Position numbers and translations under genes: made by a program. Shown one piece after another: positions 1-7,030 of a stretch of DNA of 64,000 nt. This DNA is from Butyricicoccus intestinisimiae (GTDB lineage Bacteria > Bacillota > Clostridia > Oscillospirales > Butyricicoccaceae), in NCBI RefSeq assembly GCF_018918345.1, contig NZ_JAHLQI010000003.1, positions 1 to 64,000 of the forward strand. Reading direction: 5' to 3'. The notes below the pieces were generated by a model. It was not told the origin of the DNA. It worked only from the letters and a program-made list of their open reading frames with translations, and searched no databases. How positions within the stretch are numbered: position 1 is the stretch's first letter; every line of letters starts with the position of its first letter.

Positions 1-100
<100 letters not shown>

Positions 101-306
101 AATTGTATTATTACGAGCATAGCTCGTTATAATCAAAAATTTCAGCTATATGCTGGCTTGCTGTTATTTCTATACCGGTTTTACAGCGCCCGGTTCTCTT
201 TCTGAGTATAAACTTCAAAAGAATTTCAGGTTTGTAATTCGTTCAAGTTACGTTGTTTAATTTACAAGGTGCAATGTTTTTCGCTACTCAGTTGAGCAGC
301 TTATTC

Positions 307-335
307 ATTTTACATCATTTTCAGAGGTTTGTCAA
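307..335 (-). promoter_or_regulatory. rRNA promoter P1 (closest to 16S)
   Basis: On the minus strand TTGACA (330-335), a 17-base spacer and TAAAAT (307-312) form a strong housekeeping promoter. An A-rich tract (GAAAAAAGTTC) lies just upstream of the -35 box, as in UP-element-bearing rRNA promoters. Confidence 0.8.
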
Positions 336-405
336 GAACTTTTTTCATTTCTTTTTCAAACATATTTTGATGTGTTTCAACCGATTTCTCGGCTGCAACT
401 CAATT

Positions 406-434
406 AGTTTAGCACGTTTTCGCCATCCTGTCAA
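406..434 (-). promoter_or_regulatory. rRNA promoter P2
   Basis: On the minus strand TTGACA (429-434), 17 bases and TAAACT (406-411). The -35 box is preceded by GAAAAAAGTGC, nearly the same as at P1. Confidence 0.8.
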
Positions 435-501
435 GCACTTTTTTCTTCCGATCATTGCTTTTCATTCATTTGACGTTCGCGCTCTCGTCGAGTGCCTGAA
501 T

Positions 502-530
502 AGGATATCATTTTTCTCGACACTTGTCAA
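502..530 (-). promoter_or_regulatory. rRNA promoter P3 (most distal)
   Basis: On the minus strand TTGACA (525-530), 17 bases and TATCCT (502-507). It is preceded by AAAAAGTG. It sits directly downstream of the luxS stop codon, so luxS read-through would enter the rRNA leader. Confidence 0.75.
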
Positions 531-566
531 CACTTTTTGGGAAGTTTTTCAAAAAAGTTCAGATGT

Positions 567-1028
567 TTATTCCGGATAGGTCAACTGTTCCGGCGTCCAG
601 TCTTTCAGAACCGTTCTCATCTTCTCTGCAATACGCTTTGCGCCTTCCAAATCGTGAGAAAGATAATTGCCGCACTCTTCCTTTGCAGAACCCGGAATGA
701 TTCCTTCAAACTCGCAGACAAACTGCATGGTTTCTTTTACCAGCTGAATCGCTGTATCCTGACCCATGGTATCGCGAACAAGGAAATAGAATCCCGTGCG
801 GCAGCCCATCGGGCCTACGTATACAACTTCATCGCTATACTTTGTGTTTCTTACATAGGTAGCAAACAAGTGTTCAAATGTATGCGCCGCCGGCGGATCC
901 AAATATACACCGTGATTCGGTTTTACCATGCGAATATCATATGTCACAACGTCGCCGTCTACGCGCGAAGTGTACATACCCTCTGTCAACGTATCGTGAT
1001 TGATACAAAAGCTTGCAATGCGCTTCAT
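567..1028 (-). CDS. luxS: S-ribosylhomocysteine lyase LuxS
   Basis: Cytosolic metalloenzyme that splits S-ribosylhomocysteine into homocysteine and DPD, the autoinducer-2 precursor, completing the activated methyl cycle. The 153-residue protein has the family's usual length. The metal-binding HxxEH motif is at residues 49-53, the catalytic cysteine at 76 (GPMGC) and the third metal ligand at Cys119. The start at 1028 was chosen because AAGGAG lies at proper spacing upstream and the protein then begins MKRIASF; an in-frame extension to 1097 would run through the promoter. It diverges from mtnN, whose product makes its substrate, and both share one regulatory palindrome. Confidence 0.96.
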   Translation of the reverse strand: MKRIASFCINHDTLTEGMYTSRVDGDVVTYDIRMVKPNHGVYLDPPAAHTFEHLFATYVRNTKYSDEVVYVGPMGCRTGFYFLVRDTMGQDTAIQLVKETMQFVCEFEGIIPGSAKEECGNYLSHDLEGAKRIAEKMRTVLKDWTPEQLTYPE

Positions 1029-1068
1029 ATTGTTCCGCTCCTTTTTATGTGCAATGTTTTCATGCTCC

Positions 1069-1113
1069 ATTATACGAATTTGCATTGACGAATGCAAGTC
1101 CGCTTTTTATAAT
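1069..1113. promoter_or_regulatory. Divergent luxS/mtnN promoters with shared palindrome
   Basis: For mtnN (plus): TTGACG 1085-1090, 17 bases, TATAAT 1108-1113. For luxS (minus): TTGCAT 1092-1097, 17 bases, TATAAT 1069-1074. A perfect inverted repeat TTGCATT-GACG-AATGCAA at 1080-1097 covers both -35 boxes, so a single bound protein could control both genes. Confidence 0.75.
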
Positions 1114-1154
1114 AGAGATACACGAATTTTTCAATCAGAAAGGAAATTATCACT

Positions 1155-1838
1155 ATGAAATGGGGTATTCTCGGCGCATTGGACGCAGAAGTCGATCTAA
1201 TTCGCAGCAAGATGACCATCACATCCGAAACGCCCTTGTTCGGAACCGTATTTTATGAGGGCACAGTCGGTCGGGAGCAAATTGTTCTTGTCTGCTGCGG
1301 CGTCGGCAAGGTGAACGCTGCTGTTTGCGCAGCGGCTGTCATGAACCAGTTTGAAGCAGACTGCATCATAAACATTGGTATTGCCGGCGCAATGGCGCAC
1401 GGACTCAAAATTCTTGACATTGTCATCAGCGATGAGGTCGGTTTCCACGATCAGGACGAAGTGATGCTCAAGTATTATCCGAAGCGCGCGTTTTTCCCAG
1501 CAGATTCTTCGCTGATTTCTCTGTGTGAACGGGCTTGTCAGGCACTTCCGGAAATGGAACACCGCTGGCGCCGCGGCCGCATTGTCTCCGGCGATGTCTT
1601 TGTCAACGACGCCGCTGTCAAGCAGTCCATCAACGAACGGTACACACCGGCTTGTGTTGAAATGGAAGGTGCTGCCATCGGCCATGCAGCTTATATGTAC
1701 CGCAAGCCGTATCTGGTCATCCGCACCATGTCGGACGCTGCCGATGATGCCGCCGATACATCGTATGACAATTTTATTGATGAAGCTGCACACACCTCCG
1801 CTTCCATTATCTTGAAGATGCTGGAGCTTTCGGAATAA
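1155..1838 (+). CDS. mtnN: 5'-methylthioadenosine/S-adenosylhomocysteine nucleosidase
   Basis: Hydrolyses the glycosidic bond of S-adenosylhomocysteine and methylthioadenosine, releasing adenine and feeding LuxS. The 227-residue protein has the PNP/UDP-phosphorylase fold length. Glu12 in the N-terminal GALDAEV motif, Glu171 in VEMEG and Asp194 in TMSDA match the catalytic residues known in the E. coli enzyme. The ATG at 1155 follows AAAGGA at normal spacing. Gene 1855-2190 follows after 16 bases and is probably co-transcribed. Divergent pairing with luxS makes a complete SAH-recycling module. Confidence 0.95.
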   Translation: MKWGILGALDAEVDLIRSKMTITSETPLFGTVFYEGTVGREQIVLVCCGVGKVNAAVCAAAVMNQFEADCIINIGIAGAMAHGLKILDIVISDEVGFHDQDEVMLKYYPKRAFFPADSSLISLCERACQALPEMEHRWRRGRIVSGDVFVNDAAVKQSINERYTPACVEMEGAAIGHAAYMYRKPYLVIRTMSDAADDAADTSYDNFIDEAAHTSASIILKMLELSE

Positions 1839-1854
1839 CAGGAGGGTTTCTGTT

Positions 1855-2190
1855 TTGACTATCGTACCCGCTCTCATCGGCAGTTTCATTGTTTTGGCTG
1901 TCATTGCGCTTGGTCTTTGGTATTTTGAACGCATGCTCGCCAAGCGTCCGTCCAAATATGCGGGCATTGGCATGCCTGCCGCTTTTCTCGTTCTCTCTCT
2001 CTTTTCCATCGTCAAGTCGATTCCCTCTGTTGTGGAAACGATGCAGGCACAGGGATACGGCGTGATCGCCATGACTGTCACAGTAATTCTTTCTTTTCTT
2101 GTGACTAACATTCCAACGCTGTGGGTATACTTTGTGTATCGCCGCACGCGCAAAAAACTCGGATTTGAGATTTGGCCGTTTAAAAAATAA
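1855..2190 (+). CDS. Small three-helix membrane protein, unknown function
   Basis: The 111-residue protein has three hydrophobic segments (about residues 5-23, 38-56 and 70-93) and a basic tail ending in KK, so an inner-membrane location is likely. It starts at TTG (1855), 8 bases after a clear GGAGGG; the first in-frame ATG lies well inside the protein. It directly follows mtnN and ends at an intrinsic terminator, so it is the last gene of the mtnN unit. I do not recognise a family, and no function can be proposed beyond possible co-regulation with the methyl cycle. Confidence 0.75.
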   Translation: MTIVPALIGSFIVLAVIALGLWYFERMLAKRPSKYAGIGMPAAFLVLSLFSIVKSIPSVVETMQAQGYGVIAMTVTVILSFLVTNIPTLWVYFVYRRTRKKLGFEIWPFKK

Positions 2191-2194
2191 GTGC

Positions 2195-2230
2195 AAATCC
2201 GTCCTGCGCTCCTGCAGGGCGGATTTTTTT
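2195..2230 (+). terminator. Intrinsic terminator after the mtnN unit
   Basis: Arms 2195-2206 and 2215-2226 pair over 12 bases (one G-U) with an 8-base loop, followed by a run of T to 2230. Confidence 0.85.
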
Positions 2231-2247
2231 CACGGAGGACAGCTGCC

Positions 2248-2973
2248 ATGTTTTTCACGTATGCGTCACATCTGCCGCGCGGTGTCGGCTTTTCGTTGTT
2301 TTCTGCACCGCACCTGTGTATACTTGCCGCCATCCTGCTGTTTTGTCTGTTCGGCGCACGATGGTATAAAAAACTGCCGGATCGGAAGCGCCGACGATGC
2401 GCACGCACACTTGGTCTGCTCCTCTTTCTGGCAGATATGCTGCGGTATGCTGTGTACTGGCGCATGGGCGGATTATCCATCTATGAATTGCCGTTGCATT
2501 TGTGCGGGCTTGCCGTCTATCTTTGTGTTTTGCACAGCCTGTGGAAACCGGACTGGCTCAGCCAGACGCTCTATACACTATGTTTGCCGGGCGCCTGCTG
2601 TGCGTTGGTATTTCCGGACTGGACGATGTATCCGTTTTTCAGTTTTGTCTCGCTGCACAGTTTCTTGGCGCACGCGCTCCTTGTCTTATATATTGTGGCA
2701 CAAACTGCCGCCGGTGAAATTGTGCCGCGGCTGTCTGCCATTTGGAAGCCGCTCTTGTTTCTGTGCTGCGTTATCCCGCCCATATACTGGTTTGATACAC
2801 AGTTTCACGTCAATTACATGTTTTTGCAATTGCCATCCGCCGGTTCTCCGCTCATGATTCTGTCGCAATGGGCACGCGGCAGACATACTGTTTATCTCCT
2901 GCTGTTTGCCGGTATCGCTTTTCTCGTCATGCTCTGCATGGATCTCCCATTTATCAAGCGGTATCGCCGCTGA
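2248..2973 (+). CDS. YwaF/TIGR02206-type integral membrane protein
   Basis: A 241-residue polytopic membrane protein with about six or seven hydrophobic helices. It resembles the conserved TIGR02206/YwaF family: a short N-terminal segment, the helix with ELPLHLCG, and polar HxN residues (QFHVNYM) in the C-terminal third. The function of this family is not established. The ATG at 2248 was chosen over an in-frame start at 2191 because GGAGGA lies 9 bases upstream and the preceding terminator would otherwise be inside the gene. It stands alone between two terminators. Confidence 0.75.
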   Translation: MFFTYASHLPRGVGFSLFSAPHLCILAAILLFCLFGARWYKKLPDRKRRRCARTLGLLLFLADMLRYAVYWRMGGLSIYELPLHLCGLAVYLCVLHSLWKPDWLSQTLYTLCLPGACCALVFPDWTMYPFFSFVSLHSFLAHALLVLYIVAQTAAGEIVPRLSAIWKPLLFLCCVIPPIYWFDTQFHVNYMFLQLPSAGSPLMILSQWARGRHTVYLLLFAGIAFLVMLCMDLPFIKRYRR

Positions 2974-3004
2974 AAAAAACTCTCGCCGAAGCGAGAGTTT
3001 TTTT
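2973..3004. terminator. Bidirectional intrinsic terminator
   Basis: ACTCTCGC (2979-2986) pairs with GCGAGAGT (2991-2998), with A7 before and T7 after, so it can stop transcription from both the 2248 gene (plus) and the 3018 gene (minus). Confidence 0.88.
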
Positions 3005-3017
3005 AAATGCAGATGGT

Positions 3018-4049
3018 TTAATAATAGTCCCCGACATTGTCCTCCGTAACCTTTTCAAATGGAACCCAAATGGTGTGATCTTCCAGCTGGTACGAAATAC
3101 CGGTGTTGACCTTTTCTTTCGACGCCAAGTTGATTGCCGCCTGCAGCGATGCCGCCGCCTGTCCCGACGTACTCTGGAATACGGTCGCCGTCATATCGCC
3201 GTCCAAAATTGCCTGCAGGCCGATCTGAGTGCCGTCGATACCCACAATTTTCATCTTGGATGTATCCACACCCGCCTGTTTCAGTGCTTCAATCGCACCA
3301 AGCGCCATATCATCGTTGTTGGAAATAATGGTATCCACCTTGGAGAAATCCGCGCCGTTTGCAAGCAGCGCATTGACTTTTTCCATTGCTACGCTGCGCG
3401 AAAAATCACAGTCAATCGCCGGAATGGTTTCTTCGGCGGTAATGCCGTTTTTCTGCAGCGTCTCAATAACATCCTCCGAACGTGCCATTGTGTGCAGCAG
3501 TCCTTCCGTACCCTTCAGCATAAAGTAATGTGCCTCAGTTTGTCCATCTTTTTTCAGCGCATCTGCCAGCAATTCGCCCTGCATCACGCCGGAGGTGGAC
3601 TCATCCGAACCGACATATACATGGGTGTCATTGAGCAAAGACGTATCCTTCGGGCAGCGATTAACAAATACAATCGGAATATCTCCCGCCGCATCTATGA
3701 CATCTTGTGCGCGGCTGTCATCCGCCAGATTGACAATCAGCGCATCCACTCCATTTTCTGCCGCCGCACGCACCGCATCATTCTGTTTATCCTGATCTGC
3801 GCCGCAATCCACGGAATGCAGTTCTACATTATTGATTTCAGCGGCAGCTTTGACAGCATTATCCAATGTTCCCAAAAATTCATCTTTTGTTGCAATGACC
3901 AAGGTGATTTCGCCGTCATAATCGGATACTTTGACCGCACGGTCTGTTTTCGAATCGCTCTGTGTCGCCTGCGATGTGCCACAGCCCACCAGCATGCCGG
4001 CACACATTGTTCCCGCTAAGATAGCAGCAAACGCCTTTTTCATTTTCAT
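3018..4049 (-). CDS. Galactose/ribose-type substrate-binding lipoprotein
   Basis: Probable extracytoplasmic sugar-binding protein of the periplasmic-binding-protein type 1 (Peripla_BP_4) family. A lipoprotein signal is seen at residues 1-23, with lipobox LVGC and lipidated Cys23, followed by an S/T/Q-rich linker. Two Rossmann-like lobes follow (GEITLVIATK, then TIISNNDDMALGAI and MKIVGIDGT), typical of MglB-like proteins. Length 343 fits the family. No ABC ATPase or permease gene lies nearby, so it either works with a transporter encoded elsewhere or acts as a chemoreceptor partner or scavenging protein. A second in-frame ATG two codons in is an alternative start. Confidence 0.88.
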   Translation of the reverse strand: MKMKKAFAAILAGTMCAGMLVGCGTSQATQSDSKTDRAVKVSDYDGEITLVIATKDEFLGTLDNAVKAAAEINNVELHSVDCGADQDKQNDAVRAAAENGVDALIVNLADDSRAQDVIDAAGDIPIVFVNRCPKDTSLLNDTHVYVGSDESTSGVMQGELLADALKKDGQTEAHYFMLKGTEGLLHTMARSEDVIETLQKNGITAEETIPAIDCDFSRSVAMEKVNALLANGADFSKVDTIISNNDDMALGAIEALKQAGVDTSKMKIVGIDGTQIGLQAILDGDMTATVFQSTSGQAAASLQAAINLASKEKVNTGISYQLEDHTIWVPFEKVTEDNVGDYY

Positions 4050-4326
4050 TTTTCCGCCTCACTTTCTCCGCATTTCATGCCATAATACGACAAAATTTTC
4101 CATAATTTGCATTTTAAAATGCACGAATACCTTTTCGTATGCTTCCTTTTCTTGCTGGCATCAGTATAGCATCTTTCGCACTGTAAAGTCTTTCACTTTT
4201 CCGTCATAAGTTTGCACTTTATCGTCATTGTTAATAAAACAACGTGCTTTGTTCCGTTTTGTTTTGTTGTATTTGTCATCTTTCGATGTGCTATACTGAG
4301 TGCATCTCGCAAAAAGGAGCTGACGC

Positions 4327-4662
4327 ATGTTTTATACCTATCTATTGCGCTGTGAAGATCACTCGCTCTATGCAGGCATCACAACCGATCCCGCCCGCCG
4401 CTTTGCCCAGCATTGCGGCAAGCTGTCCGGCGGCGCAAAATATACCGCCGTGCACCGTCCCGTACGCATGGAAGCCGCTTGGCGCAGCGCCGACCGCGCA
4501 GCGGCATCCCGACTGGAATACAAGCTCAAGCACCTGAGCAAAGCAAAGAAGGAATCTCTGCTACTTGCAGATTCCGCCGTTCCGCTGCCGGAAGAATACA
4601 CGCGTGTTTTCATCGAATCGGACGGCACTGTTCCGCCCTTCGCTGATAAACAAGACAAATAG
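4327..4662 (+). CDS. GIY-YIG domain protein (UPF0213/YhbQ-like)
   Basis: A 111-residue single-domain GIY-YIG protein. The motif YTYLLRC...SLYAGIT at residues 3-19, followed by DPARRFAQH, is the signature of the small UPF0213 group, related to SLX1 and UvrC nucleases; a role in DNA processing is suspected for some members. ATG 4327 follows AAAAAGGAG. An extended -10 (TGCTATACT) lies about 40 bases upstream. Its stop codon directly abuts the regulatory box of the next operon, so the 4722-4762 hairpin probably also ends this transcript. Confidence 0.88.
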   Translation: MFYTYLLRCEDHSLYAGITTDPARRFAQHCGKLSGGAKYTAVHRPVRMEAAWRSADRAAASRLEYKLKHLSKAKKESLLLADSAVPLPEEYTRVFIESDGTVPPFADKQDK

Positions 4663-4704
4663 TATCGTTTTTTACAAGACAATTTATCTTGCAGTCTCTA
4701 TACT
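4662..4704 (+). promoter_or_regulatory. Box promoter A of the dehydrogenase operon
   Basis: A 21-bp box (GTATCG, six T, ACAAGACAA) spans 4662-4682 and recurs identically at 8172-8192. Its last bases include AAGACA (4676-4681; four of six matches to TTGACA), which lies exactly 17 bases from TATACT (4699-4704). The weak -35 with a conserved upstream half-box suggests an activator-dependent promoter, probably served by the AraC protein encoded at 9504. Confidence 0.7.
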
Positions 4705-4721
4705 AAGAGACAAGCTAAGAC

Positions 4722-4762
4722 AAAGGCGTCGGTCAGGAACAAGCCCTGATCGACGCCTTTTT
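4722..4762 (+). terminator. Terminator hairpin in the leader of the dehydrogenase operon
   Basis: Arms 4722-4737 and 4745-4760 pair over 16 bases (one G-U) with a 7-base loop and five T. It lies about 11 bases after the predicted transcription start and 34 bases before the 4796 start codon, so the operon must read through it. It may end the upstream gene and also act as an attenuator. Confidence 0.85.
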
Positions 4763-4795
4763 GATTTCAACAGATATACCGAGGAGGAACAGAGG

Positions 4796-5113
4796 ATGGA
4801 TCGAATTCAAAATCATCCGATTTTAGGAGAGAGTCCGGAGGGTCGGAAAGTCACGTTTTATTATGACGGAAATCCTCTGGAGGGTATCGAAGGAGAGCCG
4901 ATTATGGCAGCGTTAAAAGTAAACGGCGTGATGGTTCACCGCTATACCGCAAAAAAACACGAACCGCGCGGCGTATTTTGTGCCATCGGCAGATGTACCG
5001 ACTGTGTCATGATTGTAGACGGAAAGCCCAATGTTCGTACCTGCATTACCCCGCTTGCCGCAGGCATGCATGTACAGACGCAATACGGTGTTCAGGCGAA
5101 AAAAGAGGTGTGA
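4796..5113 (+). CDS. (2Fe-2S)-binding subunit, HcnA/opine-oxidase-type dehydrogenase
   Basis: A 105-residue plant-type ferredoxin-fold subunit (Fer2_4 type). Cysteines 62, 67, 70 and 83 give the C-x4-C-x2-C-x12-C spacing for one 2Fe-2S cluster. Proteins of this size form the small subunit of HcnABC, opine oxidases, sarcosine-oxidase-alpha-like and imino-acid dehydrogenases. The start at 4796 has GAGGAGG eight bases upstream; the frame stays open further up but would cross the terminator hairpin. The FAD/FeS subunit follows after 3 bases, so the genes are translated together. The substrate cannot be read from this subunit. Confidence 0.85.
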   Translation: MDRIQNHPILGESPEGRKVTFYYDGNPLEGIEGEPIMAALKVNGVMVHRYTAKKHEPRGVFCAIGRCTDCVMIVDGKPNVRTCITPLAAGMHVQTQYGVQAKKEV

Positions 5114-5116
5114 ACA

Positions 5117-6700
5117 ATGGAAATCAAACGATATGATATGATTGTCGTGGGCGCTGGCCCTGCAGGTTTATCCGCCGCGATCGAAGCAGCCAAGCATGGC
5201 GTCAAGCCCATTGTATTCGATGAAAACGCAAAGCCGGGCGGTCAGCTGTTTAAGCAGATTCATAAGTTTTTTGGCTCAAAAGAGCACAAGGCAAAAATCC
5301 GCGGCTTTCAAATCGGCAAAGAGCTGCTCGCGGAAGCAGAGCAGTACGGCGTGGAAGTCGTTCTGAATGCCGCTGTTGTCGGCCTGTATCCGGATCGGGA
5401 AATCACGGTTCGCGTCGGCGAGCAGCTGCAGCACTACAAGGGCGACAGCATTTTGATTGCAACCGGCGCTTCAGAAAACATGGTCAACTTCAAGGGCTGG
5501 ACACTGCCGGGCGTCATCGGCGCCGGTGCCGCACAGACCATGATGAATTTACATCATATTTTGCCGGGTAAGCGCGTGCTCATGCTGGGCTCCGGCAATG
5601 TAGGCTTGGTCGTCAGCTTCCAGCTCATGCAGGCAGGCTGTGACGTCGTTGCTCTGTGTGATGCCGCGCCGCGTATCGGCGGCTACGGCGTGCACGCCGC
5701 GAAGGTCGCCCGCTGCGGCGTTCCGTTCTATCTGTCCCACACGATTGTAGAGGCGGAAGGCAAAGACTGTGTGACCGGCGTGACAATCGGTCAGGTCGGA
5801 CCGGATTGGAAGATTGTTCCCGGCACGGAAAAGCATTTCGATGTCGATATTATTTGTTTGGCCGTCGGTCTGTCTCCGATGTCTCAGCTGCTCAGTCAGG
5901 CAGGCTGCAGCATGTTGGACACCAAGGGCGGCTATGTACCGGCCTGCGATGCAGACGGACAGACCAGCCAGCCGGGCGTGTTTGCCGCAGGCGATGTCTC
6001 CGGCATCGAGGAAGCAAGCTCCGCAATGATTGAAGGTCGCATCAGCGGCATCGCTATGGCAGCCTATCTCGGCTTTGCCACACAGAAAGAAAAAGAGAGC
6101 CGAAAGGCAGAATTGGAAGCACAGCTGGACACCCTGCGACAGGGCATGTTCGCTCCGAAAAACCGCGGCAAGAACATCCAAAAGACCGAGGAAGGCATTG
6201 ATATTTCTTCCAATCTGTTGGCACACGGTTTTGTCGCAGACGATGAAATCGAACGATTTCCCGGCGTCACCAAGCAGCGCCGCATCCATCCGGTCATTGA
6301 GTGCACGCAGAACATCCCGTGCAACCCGTGTCAGGACGCCTGCCGCAAAGGCTGTATCAAAATCGGCAGCAACATCACGTCTCTGCCAGTTGTCGATGAG
6401 GAACATCCATGTATCGGCTGCGGCATGTGCGTCGCATCGTGTTCCGGACAGGCAATTTTCTTAATCGAAGAGGAAGTAGAACCGGGCTATGGCGAGGTCA
6501 CCATGCCGTATGAATTTTTCCCGCTGCCAAAAGTCGGCGATCACGGCATCGCATACGGCAGAAACGGCAAGGCGGTCTGTGCCTGCGAAGTCACAAACGT
6601 TCGCACCAGTCCCGCCTTTGACCACACCAATCTGCTCACCATCAAGGTTCCAAGCAATATGCTGATGAGCGCCCGTTTTTATCGCGCGGAGGAGGCATAA
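5117..6700 (+). CDS. FAD/NAD-dependent oxidoreductase subunit with C-terminal Fe-S motifs
   Basis: The 527-residue large subunit resembles HcnB/OoxA and the alpha subunit of dye-linked proline and hydroxyproline dehydrogenases. An N-terminal FAD dinucleotide motif (VVGAGPAGLSAA, residues 9-20) and a second nucleotide motif (LMLGSGNVGLV, around residue 155) mark a pyridine-nucleotide-disulfide fold. A third motif (VFAAGDVSG) closes the FAD site. The C-terminus carries two cysteine groups: C396, C402, C405, C409, C413, then CxxCxxCxxxC at 432-442, which resembles a 4Fe-4S ferredoxin site. Such an arrangement could pass electrons to ferredoxin or a membrane acceptor in an anaerobe. ATG 5117 follows GAGGTG. 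Confidence 0.85.
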   Translation: MEIKRYDMIVVGAGPAGLSAAIEAAKHGVKPIVFDENAKPGGQLFKQIHKFFGSKEHKAKIRGFQIGKELLAEAEQYGVEVVLNAAVVGLYPDREITVRVGEQLQHYKGDSILIATGASENMVNFKGWTLPGVIGAGAAQTMMNLHHILPGKRVLMLGSGNVGLVVSFQLMQAGCDVVALCDAAPRIGGYGVHAAKVARCGVPFYLSHTIVEAEGKDCVTGVTIGQVGPDWKIVPGTEKHFDVDIICLAVGLSPMSQLLSQAGCSMLDTKGGYVPACDADGQTSQPGVFAAGDVSGIEEASSAMIEGRISGIAMAAYLGFATQKEKESRKAELEAQLDTLRQGMFAPKNRGKNIQKTEEGIDISSNLLAHGFVADDEIERFPGVTKQRRIHPVIECTQNIPCNPCQDACRKGCIKIGSNITSLPVVDEEHPCIGCGMCVASCSGQAIFLIEEEVEPGYGEVTMPYEFFPLPKVGDHGIAYGRNGKAVCACEVTNVRTSPAFDHTNLLTIKVPSNMLMSARFYRAEEA

Positions 6701-6703
6701 CTC

Positions 6704-7030
6704 ATGATTGATATTCAGGCAAAATTACAAGAGATTGGCCCATTTATCCCCGGCGCAGACGATAATTTTCTGGTGTGTCGGTGCGAAGAAGTGACCCGCG
6801 GCGAAATCCGCCGCGCCGTACACGAAGGCATTTTTACGATAGAAGAAATGCGGCGGTATCTGCGAAACGGCATGGGCTTATGTCAGGGACAAACCTGCGG
6901 AAAGCTCGTCAAAGCAATTATGGCAGCGGAGCTGCACGAAGCACCGGATTATGTAGAGCCCGCTTCCGCTCGTGCCCCGATGCGTCCGATGGAAATGCAG
7001 ATTTTAGGAAAGGACGGTGGCAAACCGTGA
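6704..7030 (+). CDS. BFD-like (2Fe-2S)-binding subunit
   Basis: A 108-residue protein with a BFD-like 2Fe-2S site: C25-x-C27 (LVCRCEEV) and C60-x4-C65 (LCQGQTC). In the related HcnB and opine oxidase proteins this domain is often fused to the FAD subunit; here it is a separate gene. It starts 3 bases after the FAD subunit with GGAGG upstream and overlaps the next gene by 4 bases, as expected for subunits of one complex. The tail after residue 80 is P/A-rich and has no recognisable motif. Confidence 0.85.
   Translation: MIDIQAKLQEIGPFIPGADDNFLVCRCEEVTRGEIRRAVHEGIFTIEEMRRYLRNGMGLCQGQTCGKLVKAIMAAELHEAPDYVEPASARAPMRPMEMQILGKDGGKP

Larger units (their letters stand above)
101..566 (-). other. rRNA operon upstream region (leader and promoters)
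   Basis: This 466-base stretch has no credible gene. Read on the minus strand it holds three tandem promoters (listed separately) and then about 200 bases of AT-rich leader before 16S. Near the 16S start an ACGAGC/GCTCGT inverted repeat around 119-134 may belong to the pre-rRNA processing stem. Open frames on the plus strand here have low-complexity F/H-rich translations and no ribosome site. Confidence 0.8.

Noticed and set aside
537-1088. A 183-codon plus-strand open frame opposite luxS
   Set aside because: Antisense to luxS, whose catalytic and metal motifs are complete; no ribosome site.
1197-2480. A 427-codon minus-strand open frame across mtnN and two membrane-protein genes
   Set aside because: It spans three well-supported plus-strand genes and a terminator and shows no recognisable domain.
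4071-4326. Possible gene or riboswitch in the gap between the lipoprotein and GIY-YIG genes
   Set aside because: Only AT-rich sequence, two extended -10-like elements (TGCTATACT, one per strand) and a weak 5-bp hairpin were seen; no conserved riboswitch core or ribosome-site-backed frame.
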